Of a DNA stretch of 64,000 bases, positions 10,663 to 20,320 are shown piece after piece (within the stretch, counting starts at the first letter, position 1; every line of letters starts with the position of its first letter). Made by a program: the position numbers and the translations under genes. The notes beneath the pieces were generated by a model. That model searched no databases. It saw only the letters and a program-made list of their open reading frames with translations, and was not told the origin of the DNA. Where the stretch lies: positions 62,001-126,000 of the forward strand of contig CP038134.1 in assembly GCA_004519485.1 (NCBI GenBank), given 5' to 3'. The stretch comes from Nannochloropsis oceanica (lineage: Eukaryota; Sar; Eustigmatophyceae; Eustigmatales; Monodopsidaceae).

Positions 10663-13600
10663 TTATGATGGGACGCCGCCTTGGGCAGCTGTCATTACAA
10701 GCAACCAAATGTTCAAAATAGCGATGAGCACGGCAGAGATCCAGGCACACGCGGAGGTAAAAGGGGAATTGACAAATGCAGGCCCCATAATGGAGATGTC
10801 GCCCGTGAAAATGATGAGGGGAAAGACGGCGAACGAGAGCTGAAGGGAGAGGATGACCTGGGGGAGGGAAGGAGGGAAGGAGGGAGGGCGGGAGGGCAGG
10901 AGAGAGTTAATTTGACCTTTGTAAATCCTGGCTTTCGTTCTCCGTTTTCCCTCTTTCCATTCTTCCTTCCTCTTTCCCTCCTCCCTCCCTAAGAGTGTGA
11001 GAAGCAGCAGGAGACCTGCTCCCTCTTCCGCTGCCATTACTACTACCATGAGGACCGAAACAACCACACACCCTCCCTCTTTCCCTCCTTCCCTCTCTCC
11101 CTCCCTACCTGTGACAAAACGAGCAGGAAATCCGCCCCCGTCTCTCCTGTGAGTGCGACTGTTAGCACGGCCGGCACCACCACCGTCAATCGCGTCAAGA
11201 GACGACGCAGCCAGGGCTTGAGGCGGACCTGAGGGAGGGAGAGAGGAAGGGAGGGAGTGGGGGAGAGAGGGAGGACAATCAAGCTCTTGGGAAGGCAGAT
11301 CGAGCTGGAAGACTATCGCATATCAGGAACTAGAGAGTGGTGAGTGGAGAGAGGGAGGGAGGGAGGGAGGGAGGGAGGGAGGGAGGGAGGGAGAGAGGGA
11401 GGGAGAGAGGGAGGGGTGTGTACCTGCACGAAGCCCTCCATGACGATTTGACCGGCAAGAGTGCCTGTGAGGGTGCTGTTCTGACCCGAGGCTAAGAGGG
11501 CCACGCCAAAGAGGATTGAGGCCGCTTTGTTGCCTGAAAGGAGGGAGGAAGAGAGGGTGAGAGGGTGAGAGGGAGGGAGGGAGGGATGGAGGGAGATGAC
11601 GACGGTGGAGAGTGCTTGGAAGAAGAAAACCGCGACATGAAGCAGACATTCAATCTATTTCCTTCCTTCCCCCCTCCCTTCCTCCCTCTTTCCTTACCGA
11701 GGACTGGCGCCAGCAAGTCGTATGCCTCGGAAACGGACGGAGCGAACTGAGTGACTGCAGAAGGATCGAAAAAGGCTGCGGCTGAGACAATGAGGATGGC
11801 GGCATTCACGAAGAGGGCGAGAGAGAGGGCGATGATGGTGTCCAGGGAGGAGTAGAAGATGGCCTCGCTAAAGGGAGGGAGGGTGAGAAAAGGCAGTGGC
11901 GAGAATGATGAAAGTGGAGGCATTGACACGAGGAGGGAGGGAGGGAGGGAGGGTGAGAAAAGGCAGTGGCGAGAATGATGAAAGTGGAGGCATTAACACG
12001 AGGAGGGAGGGAGGGAGGAAAGGAGGGTCAGAACAAGCAGCAATCCCATATGCCCAGCTGGTGAGCAATGCCCTCCCTCCTTCCCTCCCTCCTCCCGTCC
12101 TTCCCTCCCTACTTACGCCTTGTCGTCGTCGCTCTCGCCGTAGTCCCGGGTTTGGACGAGGGAGGAGTGCAGGTACAGATTGTGCGGCATGACTGTGGCA
12201 CCCAAAATGCCTGTAAGGTTAGGGTTATAGGTTAGACATAAGGTGTTGATTAGGCTTAGGGCTATTAGGTATTGATACAGCTTAGGATTTAGATGAGGTG
12301 TTAATTAGGCTTTGGGTTTGGTTTGGCTTGGGTGTAGGGTCGAGGTTAGGTAGTAAGTAGGGTTAAAGTTGAGGTGAGGTGTTGATTAGGCCTCCGGTTT
12401 AGGTTAGTTAGGTGTTGATTAGGCCTCCGGTTTAGGTTAGTTAGGTGTTGATTAGGCCTCCGGTTTAGGTTAGTTAGGTGTTGATTAGGCCTCCGGTTTA
12501 GGTTAGTTAGGTGTTGATTAGGCCTCCGGTTTAGGTTAGTTAGGTGTTGATTAGGCCTCCGGTTTAGGTTAGTTAGGTGTTGATTAGGCCTCCGGTTTAG
12601 GTTAGTTAGGTGTTGATTAGGCCTCCGGTTTAGGTTAGTTAGGTGTTGATTAGGCCTCCGGTTTAGGTTAGTTAGGTGTTGATTAGGCCTCCGGTTTAGG
12701 TTAGTTAGGTGTTGATTAGGCCTCCGGTTTAGGTTAGTTAGGTGTTGATTAGGCCTCCGGTTTAGGTTAGTTAGGTGTTGATTAGGCCTCCGGTTTAGGT
12801 TAGTTAGGTGTTGATTAGGCCTCCGGTTTAGGTTAGTTAGGTGTTGATTAGGCCTCCGGTTTAGGTTAGTTAGGTGTTGATTAGGCCTCCGGTTTAGGTT
12901 AGGTGTTGATTAGGCTTCGGGTTTCAGAAAGGAGACCAGCTACTGAGGGGGTCAAGACAGCGACCAAGGCTCTGTTAGGGTTACCCTCCCTCCCTCAATT
13001 CCTCTTTCATTCCCTCCTTCACACCCGCTGTAGGGATTCTCCTCCCACTTTCTCCTCCCATTCCCTCCCTCCCTCCCTCCCTCCCTCCCTCCCTACCCAT
13101 AGCGATGTACAAGCGCGGGGCCTCTGTGACCAGCGGGTAGAGGTCCGGGAGAAGGAAACCCTTCATCACACCTTAAGGCGGGAGGGAGGGAAGGAGAGCG
13201 GGAAGGAGAGCGGGAAGGAGGGAGGGAAGGAGGGAGGGAAGGAGGGAGGGAGGGAGGGAGGGAGGGTTAGGTAATGAATGTATGTCATGGGAAGTATAGG
13301 GAGAGAGGCAGCGATCGAACGAGGGAGAGAGGGAGCGAAGGGGGGGGGGATATACCTAGAAAGGAAGGCTGGGATAGGGCGATTTCAAGCGCGAAACACA
13401 CGAAGATGATGGCAATAAGCCCCATCACCCCCATTTCCAATACCCGGAAGCGACGTCCGGGCTTGTCGAAGAAGGAGAGGACGATCAGGACATCTGCAGG
13501 AAGAGAGAAAGGGAGGGAGGGAGGGAGGGAGAAAGTGATCAATGGATCTCTCTCCATAGTTGCCATGGGCCCTGAGTAAAGGATCCGAGGGAGAAGAAGA

Positions 13601-15256
13601 ATGTCCGAAACCCATGTCCTCCCTCCCTCCCTCCCTCCCTCCCTCCCTCCCTCCCTCCCTCTCAGCCTACCTAGGGCTGTGAGGCCACATCCCCACACCA
13701 TCGGTACACCAAACAAGAGCTGCAGAGCCATGGCCGAGCCTGAGGGGAAAGAAGAGAGGGAGGGAGGGAGGGAGGGAGGGAGGGAGGGAGGGAGGGAGGG
13801 AAGGGAAGGGAAGTGGTGCGACGACAGCTGTGGCCAGGGAGGAAAGGAGGGAAAAAGGAAGTGAGGCAGGGAATGAGGAAGACCTACCTATAACCTCTGC
13901 CAAATCACACGCCGCAATCGCGATTTCGGCAGTGATCCACAAGAAGGTGGAGAAACGCGGGGAGTAGACATCGGCACAGAGCTGCGCAAGGTCCCGCTTG
14001 GTGGCGATGCCGAGTTTAACGGTCAGGACTTGAAGGAAGATAGCGAGGAGAGAGGAGCAGAGGACGACGGAAAGGAGACCGTAGTTGTAGAGGGCGCCAC
14101 CCTGAGGAAGGCAGGAAGGAGGGAGGGAAGGAGGGAGGAGGGGGGGGGGGGGATTGGCGGTCAGGGTGTGGAGGAGCAGAGGATGGTAAAAAGGAGGGCA
14201 TTGATATCGACGAGAGGAACAGTAGAAGAAGGGAAGGAGGAAGAAAGTGTGTCCAGTATAAGTGCGAACGGATGTGGAGGACTCGCGGTTGACTTATCCA
14301 TCTTCCTTCCTTCCCTCCCTCCCTCCCTCCCTCCCTCCCTCCCTCCCTCTCTCCCTCTCTCCCTCCCTCCCTCCCTCCCTCCCTCCCTCCTTACCGCAAT
14401 GTCTGTAGCCCAATTCCCGGGATCCATGTACCCCACCGCGACCATGTAACCAGGACCCACGTACGCTAGGAGAGTGCTGTTGATGAAGAAGAAAGGAGGG
14501 GAGGAGTGAGGGAGGGAGAGTGGGAAGGAGGGCAAGGGGGTCGTCCTATCAATTCTATGATGTGCTTTCCCACGCTTTATTTCTTCCTCTTTAGACTCCC
14601 TTCTTGTTTCACCATGGCTTTCCTGCTCCATCTTCTTACCGGCAACGAGAGAGCCAGGTGGCCTCTCCAGGACGCGTGCGAGGGACAGGGACGGAGTGGT
14701 AGGCCTCTGGGAGGGAGGGCAGGAGGGAGGGAGGCAATTGTGACGAGGGTAGCAGGCGGGTGGCTGGGTGATGGGTGGAGGAAGAAGAGCAGAAGGAGGA
14801 AGAGGATGATGATGGTAGAGGCGTAACGTGCAGACTCCGTACATTGTTCCCGCCTTGGTGGCTGCGGAGGGGGAGGCGTTCCTCGGCGGTCGAGGATGCG
14901 GAGTATGAGGAGGAAGCAGAGGAGGAGGGGTGGGGGGGTTGCACGAACAGGAACTGCTTGACCTTTGTACCAAAGGAGCGCCAGACACTTCCTGTCCCGC
15001 ATGCTTGTCTCTGAGAGCTTGGGTGTTGTGGTGGTGGATGTAGGCCCCCATTGAGGGTGAGATAGGTCGTCGATAGTGGCCCGTGTCCATGGCTGCTGCT
15101 GCTGCTGCTACCGTTGGTCTTCATGTCTTTCTTGGTGTGGGAGTCAGAGAGCATGCTACCGTTTTCCGGAATGCAAGCAGAGGGCATGTGTCGGCGGTGG
15201 GGGAATAGTACTTGGGATGCGAAGGCCTGTGAAGGGATGGTGGCGAGGAACTGCAA
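10663..15256 (-). CDS. NRAMP-family divalent metal transporter, 11 exons
   Basis: Exons in transcript order: 15256-14640 (tentative), 14476-14395, 14101-13888, 13739-13671, 13493-13356, 13171-13097, 12210-12117, 11867-11698, 11533-11424, 11228-11109, 10857-10663. All phases agree, giving about 627 residues. NRAMP proteins move Mn2+/Fe2+ with protons. TM1 carries [15 protein letters not shown] with the metal-binding DPGN, and TM6 carries [12 protein letters not shown]; both signatures are intact. [20 protein letters not shown] and [15 protein letters not shown] mark later helices. The first exon is uncertain: an alternative donor after SVWRSF joined to an acceptor just before AYVGPG also keeps frame and looks closer to relatives. 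Introns open with GGGA repeats and close with CCCT repeats. Organelle or plasma membrane location is not readable. Confidence 0.95.
11881..12020. repeat. 70-bp tandem duplication in NRAMP intron 7
   Basis: Two adjacent 70-bp units (about 11881-11950 and 11951-12020) sharing GGTGAGAAAAGGCAGTGGCG and the sequence after it. I see a single substitution (CATTGACACG versus CATTAACACG), so the duplication is recent. It sits close to the 3' splice site of NRAMP exon 8 in the minus-strand transcript. Confidence 0.9.
12381..12904. repeat. 33-bp minisatellite, about 16 copies, in NRAMP intron
   Basis: Unit on the plus strand starts GTTGATTAGGCCTCCGGTTT and ends AGGTTAGTTAGGT, exactly 33 bp, repeated with almost no variation from 12381 to 12875. 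The last copy is 4 bp short. Degenerate relatives extend left to about 12220 (including GTTAGGGTTA) and right to about 12925. The whole array lies inside the intron between NRAMP exons 6 and 7 (12211-13096). Multiple TTAGG elements give it a telomere-like look, but the unit is not a telomere repeat. Confidence 0.97.
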
Positions 15257-15776
15257 CGTAAAAATAAGATGGGCTCGCCATGATGGAGATTGAGGGTTGA
15301 CATGTCGTACGAGCCTGGGAGTCGGTTATGAAGGCAGCAATGCTATTCGTAGACCAACGAAGGCAGCATTAGTCATGGCTTGACCAATATGTTGCTTGCC
15401 ATCGAACGACTCGCAGGAAGGATTGGTGCATTTGCTAGGGAGCAAAGTGAGGAGGGGACATGGGCTTGCGGCTTGCGTGCTTCGATCTCGATTGATCTCC
15501 GAGTCGGTACGTCGATCGAGTCCGAGTCCACGGACCGATCTCGACATCGGGCTTTGCAATAGCCTATCACGCACAGTCCTTCTGAGCCACCCCCCACTCA
15601 AACCTTTCTCCACTTTCCCTTCTCCCATTTTACAGGTCCAAGCAGCACGCACGGTTCGACGACGTTCGGTCTCGTCTGTCTCTGGCGTGGCAAAGTTCGT
15701 AAAAGGCAGGGGGCAGTCTGCATTTGTTTTCGTTGTTTCATCAATTAAAATCGGGGGACACTGAGCGCCGCTCACC
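15257..15776. promoter_or_regulatory. Divergent intergenic region, NRAMP / low-complexity gene
   Basis: About 520 bp between the tentative NRAMP start (-) and the ATG of the plus-strand gene. Should hold both promoters. Open frames exist but look random. No metal-response element was recognised. Confidence 0.35.
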
Positions 15777-16567
15777 ATGCTTGATTACAGCCAAAATGAA
15801 GAGAGGGAGATTAAGGTACGGTTTTGTACGTTTCCTGTCTTGTTGTGGACACGGGAGCGAGGAAACCACGCCAGTGATCAGGCCAGAATACCACCCCGAC
15901 CCTTCACTAACCTTGTTCCCTCCCCTAATCTCCCACCCAGTACACTGGGGTTCACGCACGCACATAGCAGGCTTTGGTACCAGCAATTGGAATGATTGGC
16001 GAGGAAGACGACAGGTAATTTAACTCTGCCCTCTTCCCCTCCTTCCCCCTTCCTATCCCCTTCCACGCCCTCCTCCACTATTTCTTTTCACGTCTCTGCT
16101 TCCCTACCGCTCTTGTTTTTCCCCATTCAGCTTGGATGATGTGCGTGGACGTCTACAAGTGAAGTTTTTCGCCTCCTCTACTGCCCGTGCTCCGGCAGAA
16201 GGAGAGAGAGGGGCAGAAGAAGGAAAGGAAGGCCTCATGAGGAAGGGGAAAAGGAGACTGCTCACGGGGATGTGCAGTGACGAGCGGAAGAAGCAGTTCG
16301 TAGAGAAATGTCTCCAGTCTGAGGCAAATGCTACAGCTGCTTCCGCCAACACGGGTTTGGTCCATGCGACACGTAATCGTAGGGGAGAAGAAGAGGAGAA
16401 GGAAGAGGGGGGGAGGGAGAGGCCAATGAGGAGGGACGCGAAGGATTGGCAGTAAATTGCATGCATCCCCATCGTTAAGCCTACAGGGGCACCTATGTCG
16501 CATGTGTTACTTAGATGTGATGGGCGAAGCGGTGAAGAAGGAGGGGAAGGGGGAAGGAAGGGGGGAG

Positions 16568-16604
<37 letters not shown>

Positions 16605-18334
16605 AGTGGGAGGATAGGAAGACGAAAAGGGGCAAAGCGGAGGGAGGGGGGAGGCGACGCAACAAGGGAGGAGGGGAGGGAGGAGGGGAGTGAGAGGGAG
16701 AGGGAGAGGGAGAGGGGGTTGGAGGGGGGGTAAGGCCATCTTCCGCACAGAGGAGATGGGAAAAATACGGAAAAGAAATGAGGAGAAGGAAGATAGGAAG
16801 GAGGAGAGGAAGGAGGAGAGGAGGGAGGAGAGAAAGGAGGAGCCTTCTGACAAGGACATAGAAAAGGAGGAAAAGTGGGTAGAGACGGAAGGGGAGAAAG
16901 GTGGAGCAGCAGCAGCATCCTCTGCACTTGTGGTAGTGGCGGCAAGATGGACTCGGAGTGAGAGTAGCAGTAGTGCTGGCACAGACACAGCAGTAGTAGT
17001 AGCAGCAAGAGAAGGGTCAGGGGCAGCTGCAGCAGTAGAAAAAGGAGGAGGAGGAGGGGAGATAAGAGGGAAGAGGGCCACTGGGTGACCGCCACCAGCT
17101 ACATGTACGTTCCTCTTTGTGTATCTAGCTCCCTCCCTCCCTCCCTCCCTCCCTCCCTCCCTCCTTGCTTCCCATAGTTCCACCGACCTGGAGGCATTCG
17201 TTGATCTCCAAGGAATGCAACCACTTACTGCTCTTACCCTCCCTCACTCCCTTCTTCCCGATCGCCCTCTTCCACACTCCCTAGGCAAGGTCACGAGCTG
17301 CGCCCACACCCGGAGGCCGAGCCGCGCCCGTGGCGTATGCCTGGAGTGCTTCATCGAGGAGGTAGTGAGGAAGGTGACCACGGAGGAGAGGGGGGGGGGG
17401 TAATGCGACTTTGGATGCGATCGTGGAGAGGTCTAGGGAGGGGGATGGGGAGGGAGGGAAGGAAATGAAGGAGGGAGGAGGAGGAGGAGGAGGAAGAGGA
17501 GAAAATGAAAAAGAGGGAAAACAAGAAGGGGAAGCAGGAGGAGGAGATGGACGGGGAGAGGAAGAGAGGGAGCGCGGTAGCCAGAAAGAAGGAGCAGGCG
17601 AACAAACGTAAATTCAAATTTCTGTCAGCTGTACCTGATGAAGAATTGAATCTCTTTATTTGCGAAACGGAGAAGGAGGAGGAGGAGGAGGAGGAGGAGG
17701 AGAGGAAAAGGGAGGAACAGGTCAAGGAAAAGGAGAAAGAGGAAGTGCGGAACGGGGCTGGCATGGAGATCAAGGTAGAGGAAGAAAAGACAGAGGCGCT
17801 TACAACATGGAGGAGGAGGAGGAGGAGGAGGAGGAGGAGGAGGAGGAGGAGGAGGAGGAGGAGGAGGAGGAGGAGAGAAGGTAGGAGCGGGGGGTGGCCC
17901 CGGTGTTGTGGCATAGGCGAAATCCCAAAACACTGCAGGGGGCGGAAGAAAGCAGCAATAGTAGCAGCAGCGACAGCAGCAGCAACAGTAGCAGTAGTAG
18001 CAGTAGCAGTGGCAGTGGTGAGGATGATTACGAGGACGGAGGGAGGGAAGGGAGGAGGGAGGGAAAGAGGGTGAGGAACCTCAAACCACGGGTGGAGTCG
18101 ACGGCGAGTGCAGCAGTGAGCAGAGAGTGTAGCAACGGCAACTGTGGCAGCACTAGCAGCAACAGCAGTCGCATCAGCAGCAGCGACAGCCGGGAGAAGG
18201 AGGATGAAGAGGGCAAGAAAGGAGGAGAAGGAGGGGAAGAGGGAGGGAAAGAGGCAGGTCCGATGGAATTGGTGAACTCCGACGACGGTCCACCCCGCCG
18301 TCTCTCTCTCCCTTCCTCCTCCTTCAGTCCGTGA
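15777..18334 (+). CDS. Low-complexity protein with C-x-H...C-x2-C motif, exons tentative
   Basis: The first three exons fit well: 15777-15815, 15968-16014 and from 16131, with matching phases and clean GT-AG sites, reading MLDYSQNEEREIK-QALVPAIGMIGEEDD-SLDDVRGRLQVKFFASS. Further likely coding pieces are 16485-16690 (GHLCRMCYLDVMGEAVKKE), 16751-17084, 17178-17400 and 17400-18334, but their joins are guesses. The piece near 17285-17370 reads SCAHTRRPSRARGVCLECF, a C-x-H-x2-R-x5-G-x-C-x2-C pattern seen in small zinc-binding modules. GHLCRMCY resembles the end of a second copy. The rest is Glu/Lys/Arg/Ser-rich. Purine triplet and poly-G runs make frame calls unreliable. I cannot assign a function. 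Confidence 0.45.
17808..17877. repeat. (GGA)n microsatellite
   Basis: Pure GGA triplet run of about 70 bp inside the low-complexity gene. It would encode polyGlu, polyGly or polyArg depending on frame, and is a likely site of length variation and assembly error. Confidence 0.95.
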
Positions 18335-18384
18335 GAATGCACCAGACGGCCCATGTCTCCTCCTCGCCTTGGTCTGACTCTGCC

Positions 18385-18633
18385 TTGCCAAATCGATCTC
18401 TTCTGGTTCATCGCCACGAGGATCCTCTCTCTGTTCTTGATGGCCACCGAGAAGTAGTACGTCGCGCAGGAGAACTCGGTGATCTGCGACAGCACGATGT
18501 AGCGGTCGATTACCCAGCCGACGGAGACGTAAGTGTCCTGGCAGTCCAACGAGTTGATCCTGATCGACAGCAACATGCAGTAACTCTACTTGTTGTTCGG
18601 GCACAGGTCCTGGTGGTAGCTCGTGTTCGTCTT
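18385..18633 (-). other. Isolated coding-like block, unrecognised
   Basis: One minus-strand frame reads NTSYHQDLCPNNK, then after one in-frame stop SIRINSLDCQDTYVSVGW, VIDRYIVLSQITEFSCAT and YYFSVAIKNRERILVAMNQK. By hand count roughly 50 of 54 codons after the stop end in G or C, as does almost every codon before it, which is the strong third-position bias of this genome's genes. The opposite strand frame looks like an antisense shadow. No plausible flanking exons were found on either side. It could be an exon of an undetected gene, a decayed gene fragment, or a chance pattern. I do not recognise the peptide. Confidence 0.35.
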
Positions 18634-18653
18634 ATGTTTATCAAAGCACAAGT

Positions 18654-19596
18654 GTGGTGAAAGCCCGCCCTCTATCACCAGCGCAGCCCAAATGCGGTAC
18701 AAAAGTCCTCTTGCTGCGCCCCGCGGTGGGGGAAGGCCGTAATGTGCCGAAGCTCGAAATTCTAACCCTTCTCCTAGAGAAAGGAGGAGGGAGGGAGTCT
18801 TGGTCTAATTCGGGATTGCGGGAGTATCTGCGTTGTTCCGAGTATGACTGTCGGCAGCATAGCAGCAGCAGCAGTAGTAGTAGTAGTAATAGTAGTAGTA
18901 GCAGCAGCAGCATGAGCAGCGGCAGCAGCAGCAGAATGAGAGTGAGCGGGAGCAGGAGCAGCAGGAGCCGGAGCCGATCCCAAGGGAGGGAGAGAGAGAG
19001 AGGGAGGGATGGAAGGTGGTGGAGCGACGGGACGACGAACGCAGAGACTTAAAGAGGTCGTCTTTGCCTGGCCCAGCCCAGGACGGACGGGGTTCGACCG
19101 CCCACGCCTCATGAGGAAGAAAAGTAGCAGCGGTAGCAACAGCAGCAGCGGCAGCAACAGCAGTAGTGGATATGGTGAAGGAAGAGGAGGAGAGAGGTCG
19201 AGGAGGGAGGAGATGGCGACTAGCTGGCGCCCCAGCCGGAGGGGTAAAGAGGGAGAAAGGGAGAGCGAAGGAGGAATGAGGGGAAGGGGGAAAAGAGCTC
19301 GGGGCTTGCCAGTGATCCCATGCGTCTTATGAGGAATCATGTCATCTCAACTATTACCTCAACCACTTCGCCTTCCTCTACCACCTCCTCCTCCACCACC
19401 TCCGCATCTGCTGCTGCCTCCACCTCGTTCTCCCAGCGGTTTTACACCGACGAACGCGTTGTTAAAACAGCTGCCGTACCCACAGCCCTCGGAAAAGTCT
19501 CCACCCGTGTCGTCGGCTTCCCCCCAAACTCCCTCCCCCTCTCCCTCCCCCCCGTCATCCTCCCAGCAGAGAAGGGTGTTGGGTAGTGTTTTATGA
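18654..19596 (+). other. Low-complexity stretch with coding-like frames
   Basis: Several overlapping plus-strand frames, none convincing alone: one reads KARPLSPAQPKCGTKVLLLRP then a Ser/Arg-rich tail, another ends Pro-rich with SGFTPTNALLKQLPYPQP. AGC/AGT runs (about 18860-18935 and 19123-19170) give polySer. This may be the 3' part of the upstream low-complexity gene or a separate gene. No family recognised. Confidence 0.25.
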
Positions 19597-20320
19597 CTAA
19601 GAAAGGGGGATGGATAGATGGAGGTGGGGGAGGGAGGGTGGTCGAGGGGTATGTAACAATTACGGAGAATGGAGAGTTAAAAGAACGTCTGGTAGAAGAC
19701 CACTGGAAAGTACAATATAGCGAACTCTTAAAGATAAGGTCTGCGGTAAAAATAGATAAGGAAAGTGATTAGGAGAAAGAGCGGTTGAAAAGCTGAGGTA
19801 AGGATAACTACAGCCACTTTATTGTGGATTTTGTCAGTGCTTTGTGTATTAAAAGATAATAAAGAAAGCGAAAATAAAAATCGATATACCACCGCGATAA
19901 GGTGGGAGGAAACAAAATCTGACAGGGATGAGAAACCTTAGATAACGAGAGGATAGATGGGTGATTTCTCAAAGCATGGCCAAGTCAAATCATAGAAGGA
20001 TATTGATATGAGGAAGACAGGAATAGCGAATGGGACTTAGCGAATCAAGAAACATCTCCACAGCTACAATTGATACCTCGTATGTTAGCCCAAAATCTTG
20101 ATTGCTTTTATTCTGGCTTCATCTTCCTCTTTTATATCTTATCCTCCTTCCTTGATAGGCCCTTTTTCTCTGTGTTTGCGTTTTTCTACTGGAGTTCAAT
20201 GCAGAAACCAAATCATCGGGCTTACCTCTCATGCATTAAATTCTTTGAGCACGTTTTTTCTCGTCCTCTTCCCTTTGACTCTTTTTAAAATTCCTAGTAA
20301 CTCCATGTGCTCCCAAAGAA
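19597..20320. other. Intergenic, AT-rich
   Basis: Clearly AT-richer than its flanks, with no supported frame. The right end is the 3' UTR side of the minus-strand solenoid gene. Nothing else seen. Confidence 0.45.

Noticed and set aside
12381-12904. CRISPR-like array
   Set aside because: Units are contiguous with no spacers; it is an intronic minisatellite in a eukaryotic gene.
12220-12925. Interstitial telomere
   Set aside because: Contains TTAGG words but the unit is 33 bp and only one stretch resembles TTAGGG; the array lies within a gene.
16104-17183. 359-residue minus-strand frame rich in Leu/Ser/Pro
   Set aside because: Composition is what the reverse of GGA/GAG repeats would give; the plus strand has matching splice sites and balanced peptides in the same place.
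17351-18604. 417-residue minus-strand frame
   Set aside because: Mostly the reverse translation of GGA/AGC repeats. Its right end overlaps the orphan block but in a different frame from the one with coding bias.
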